Origin: Cyanobacteria bacterium UBA1186
GTDB taxonomy: Bacteria; Cyanobacteriota; Vampirovibrionia; Gastranaerophilales; Gastranaerophilaceae
Length of the DNA stretch: 15,613 bases
Assembly (NCBI GenBank): GCA_002309875.1
Contig: DBYM01000071.1
Coordinates: 35,415-51,027 of the forward strand
Reading direction: 5' to 3'
The position numbers and the translations under genes were made by a program. A model generated the notes under the pieces. The model searched no databases and had not been told where the DNA came from. It worked only from the letters and a program-made list of their open reading frames with translations. Below, one piece after another: positions 14,433-15,613 of this stretch; positions within the stretch are counted from its first letter, which is position 1; the number at the start of each line of letters is the position of its first letter.

Positions 14433-15215
14433 CTATTCCTTTATTACACACCAGATAACAGGTTTATCGGTTTCGGTATCCGTTATATCAACTATTCTGT
14501 ATGACGGAGCATTGGAAGTTGAAATATGCATTACACCATTGACCTCCTGCTCTTTGTTCGAATTAAAATGTCCTGAAAATACCGCTTTTACATTATTATG
14601 TTTTCCCAGAAGTTGAACGTATTCTTCCGCATTATATGTATAATAACCTTCCTTCTTTACCGGCGGAACTATCGGATAGTGCTGAAGAATAAACACGTTT
14701 TTATCCTGATATTTGTTTAACTGTGTATCTAACCAATTAAGCGTTTCCGGTCTGTAATATCCGTTTGGTATGGGAATGACTTCTTTTGAGCCGTCAACCG
14801 CAATGAATACAAGGTCTTTTTTTGTGAATAAATAATTGGGCTCTTTTATTCCTCTCATAGCAAAGTTTCTTTTTCTCAAAAGTTTTGTATATTCCTTTTT
14901 GCCGAAATGTTTTTGCTTATTAACATCTTTTTGCCCGAGAACTACATAAAAGGGCGCTTTAAGTTTTCTTGCCTCTTTAAGAAATTTCTTAAGATTTTCT
15001 TCCGTCGGCTTTAAAATATTGTTTCCCGTAAAAACAACAAAATCAACGTCTTTGAGTTTATTTATATCCGCCACAAGGTTATGAAAACTGCTTACGGAAT
15101 TCTCGTCACCCGCATTCAAAAGCACTCCGTCAACCTGAACAAATTTTATGTCGGAAGCAAAAACTGAAACTGACGAAATTAAAAAAACGAAAAGCAAAAA
15201 AATGAGTTTTTTCAT
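14433..15215 (-). CDS. Secreted calcineurin-like phosphoesterase, catalytically degenerate, 260 aa
   Basis: A signal peptide (MKKLIFLLFVFLISSVSVFA) directs the protein out of the cytoplasm. The mature chain follows the metallophosphoesterase fold, but most metal ligands are changed. The usual DxH reads DGV (29-31), GD reads GN (64-65), GNH[D/E] reads GQKD (94-97) and GHxH reads GHFN (215-218). Asp29, His179 (in LQHYP) and His216 remain. A two-metal phosphoesterase centre therefore looks lost, and a binding or scaffold role is more likely; this is inference from motifs. Spacing and strand pattern (VVFTG, FYVVLG, VFILQHYP, VKAVFSGH) make the fold assignment firm. GGGAG lies about seven bases before the ATG. 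First gene of the operon with yidD and the nucleotide kinase. Confidence 0.85.
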   Translation of the reverse strand: MKKLIFLLFVFLISSVSVFASDIKFVQVDGVLLNAGDENSVSSFHNLVADINKLKDVDFVVFTGNNILKPTEENLKKFLKEARKLKAPFYVVLGQKDVNKQKHFGKKEYTKLLRKRNFAMRGIKEPNYLFTKKDLVFIAVDGSKEVIPIPNGYYRPETLNWLDTQLNKYQDKNVFILQHYPIVPPVKKEGYYTYNAEEYVQLLGKHNNVKAVFSGHFNSNKEQEVNGVMHISTSNAPSYRIVDITDTETDKPVIWCVIKE

Positions 15216-15241
15216 GGTTTTCTCCCTAATCTAATAATATG

Positions 15242-15250
15242 ATTTTACCA
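15242..15250 (-). promoter_or_regulatory. Possible extended -10 of the phosphoesterase-yidD-kinase operon
   Basis: The minus strand reads TGGTAAAAT from 15250 to 15242, an extended -10 of moderate quality with no clear -35. The expected leader is about 20 nt. Confidence 0.4.
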
Positions 15251-15291
15251 TAAATAAAGGGTTAAAGACTAGAAAATTTTCTGAAATAGTT

Positions 15292-15297
15292 TATAAT
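15292..15297 (+). promoter_or_regulatory. Probable -10 box of the 88-aa gene
   Basis: A perfect TATAAT at 15292-15297, without a good -35. A 12-bp palindrome, AGAAAATTTTCT (15271-15282), lies just upstream and could be a protein site. Confidence 0.45.
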
Positions 15298-15330
15298 GAA
15301 CATGCAACGTACAAACCTTGAGGCAACATT

Positions 15331-15597
15331 ATGTCTTTCAGTTTTGGCAGCAACAATATCCCGCCACAAATTAAAGCGCAGGCTTCATACAAGGACGGAA
15401 GCGGTATGGGCGGCGGCGGAATGTATTTTAAACAGGGCAAACGCAAAGACCAGCCTGATGAAGATATGTTTGAATTCAGTCAGGAAGATGAAAATGAGTT
15501 TGTTCTTGACGGCGAGATAGATGAAAAAGATATTCCGCAGGACAACATAGTTAACAAATTTGTTAACTGGTTCAGGCAGGGCAAAAATCAGGGGTAA
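15331..15597 (+). CDS. Acidic hypothetical protein, 88 aa
   Basis: I do not recognise a family. The protein opens MSFSFGSNNIPPQIKAQASY, then has a glycine-rich turn (SGMGGGGMYF, residues about 24-33), a basic patch (KQGKRKD) and a long acidic stretch (about 42-70, with many Glu and Asp). It ends in a short aromatic helix, NIVNKFVNWFRQGKNQG. It has no signal peptide and is probably largely disordered, with the C-terminal helix as a possible contact site. The start is supported by GAGG (15319-15322) eight bases before the ATG and a TATAAT box further up. A longer overlapping frame from 15296 is unlikely, because its start coincides with the -10 box. The coding sequence contains a perfect 20-bp palindrome. 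Confidence 0.72.
   Translation: MSFSFGSNNIPPQIKAQASYKDGSGMGGGGMYFKQGKRKDQPDEDMFEFSQEDENEFVLDGEIDEKDIPQDNIVNKFVNWFRQGKNQG
15549..15568. repeat. Perfect 20-bp palindrome inside the 88-aa gene
   Basis: AGTTAACAAATTTGTTAACT reads the same on both strands. It encodes Val-Asn-Lys-Phe-Val-Asn, with GTTAAC used for both Val-Asn pairs. Confidence 0.9.
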
Positions 15598-15613
15598 ATC
15601 TTAGGGGTAAATC
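15590..15613. repeat. 11-bp direct repeat at the right window edge
   Basis: AGGGGTAAATC occurs at 15590-15600 and again at 15603-15613, a 13-bp period. The first copy spans the stop codon of the 88-aa gene. Whether more copies follow is outside the window. Confidence 0.85.

Noticed and set aside
1..15613. tRNA, rRNA, CRISPR, insertion sequence, phage or toxin-antitoxin genes
   Set aside because: Reading both strands I found no cloverleaf, no regular spaced repeats, no transposase or integrase motifs and no target-site duplications.

Overview
The window reads as an ordinary chromosomal stretch of an AT-rich, flagellated bacterium. Several lineage-type hypothetical proteins (N-termini such as INSVSFGQ and APAVTFEAQ) together with FliD, an S41 peptidase fused end-to-start with recJ, YidD and a DUF1653 protein look most like a non-photosynthetic cyanobacterial relative (Melainabacteria/Vampirovibrionia, Gastranaerophilales-like). 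That placement is recognition, not a database result. I see no rRNA, tRNA, CRISPR, insertion sequence or phage gene. Genes are packed tightly and base composition looks even throughout.

Layout. Positions 1-377 (minus) hold the N-terminal part of the ribosome-associated GTPase TypA/BipA, cut by the window edge. Next come a 119-residue unknown and a small lipoprotein, both minus and each with its own promoter. From 1292 (plus) a secreted S41 protease overlaps recJ, followed by fliD, the flagellar filament cap. Between fliD and the next gene lie a strong hairpin and a textbook sigma-28 (FliA) promoter. That promoter drives a secreted HExxH protein, whose gene ends at a rho-independent terminator.

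Positions 11769 down to 7587 (minus) form a four-gene operon: hybrid sensor kinase, CheY-like response regulator, a 132-residue lineage protein, and a GspE/PilB-like ATPase whose catalytic motifs are largely lost. Divergently, a DUF1653 gene overlaps a 52-residue small gene (12034-12192). A 475-residue membrane protein of unknown function follows. It converges, stop codon on stop codon, with a three-gene minus operon: a secreted and catalytically degenerate metallophosphoesterase, YidD, and a P-loop nucleotide kinase. The right end has an 88-residue acidic unknown with a perfect 20-bp palindrome in its coding sequence, then an 11-bp direct repeat at the window edge.

The points most worth following are: (1) the FliA-controlled secreted HExxH protein beside fliD; (2) the kinase/regulator operon that ends in a degenerate secretion-ATPase homologue, a possible unrecognised signal output; (3) the pseudo-phosphoesterase paired with YidD; (4) two genes whose -10 boxes sit so close to the start codon that leaderless mRNAs are predicted.
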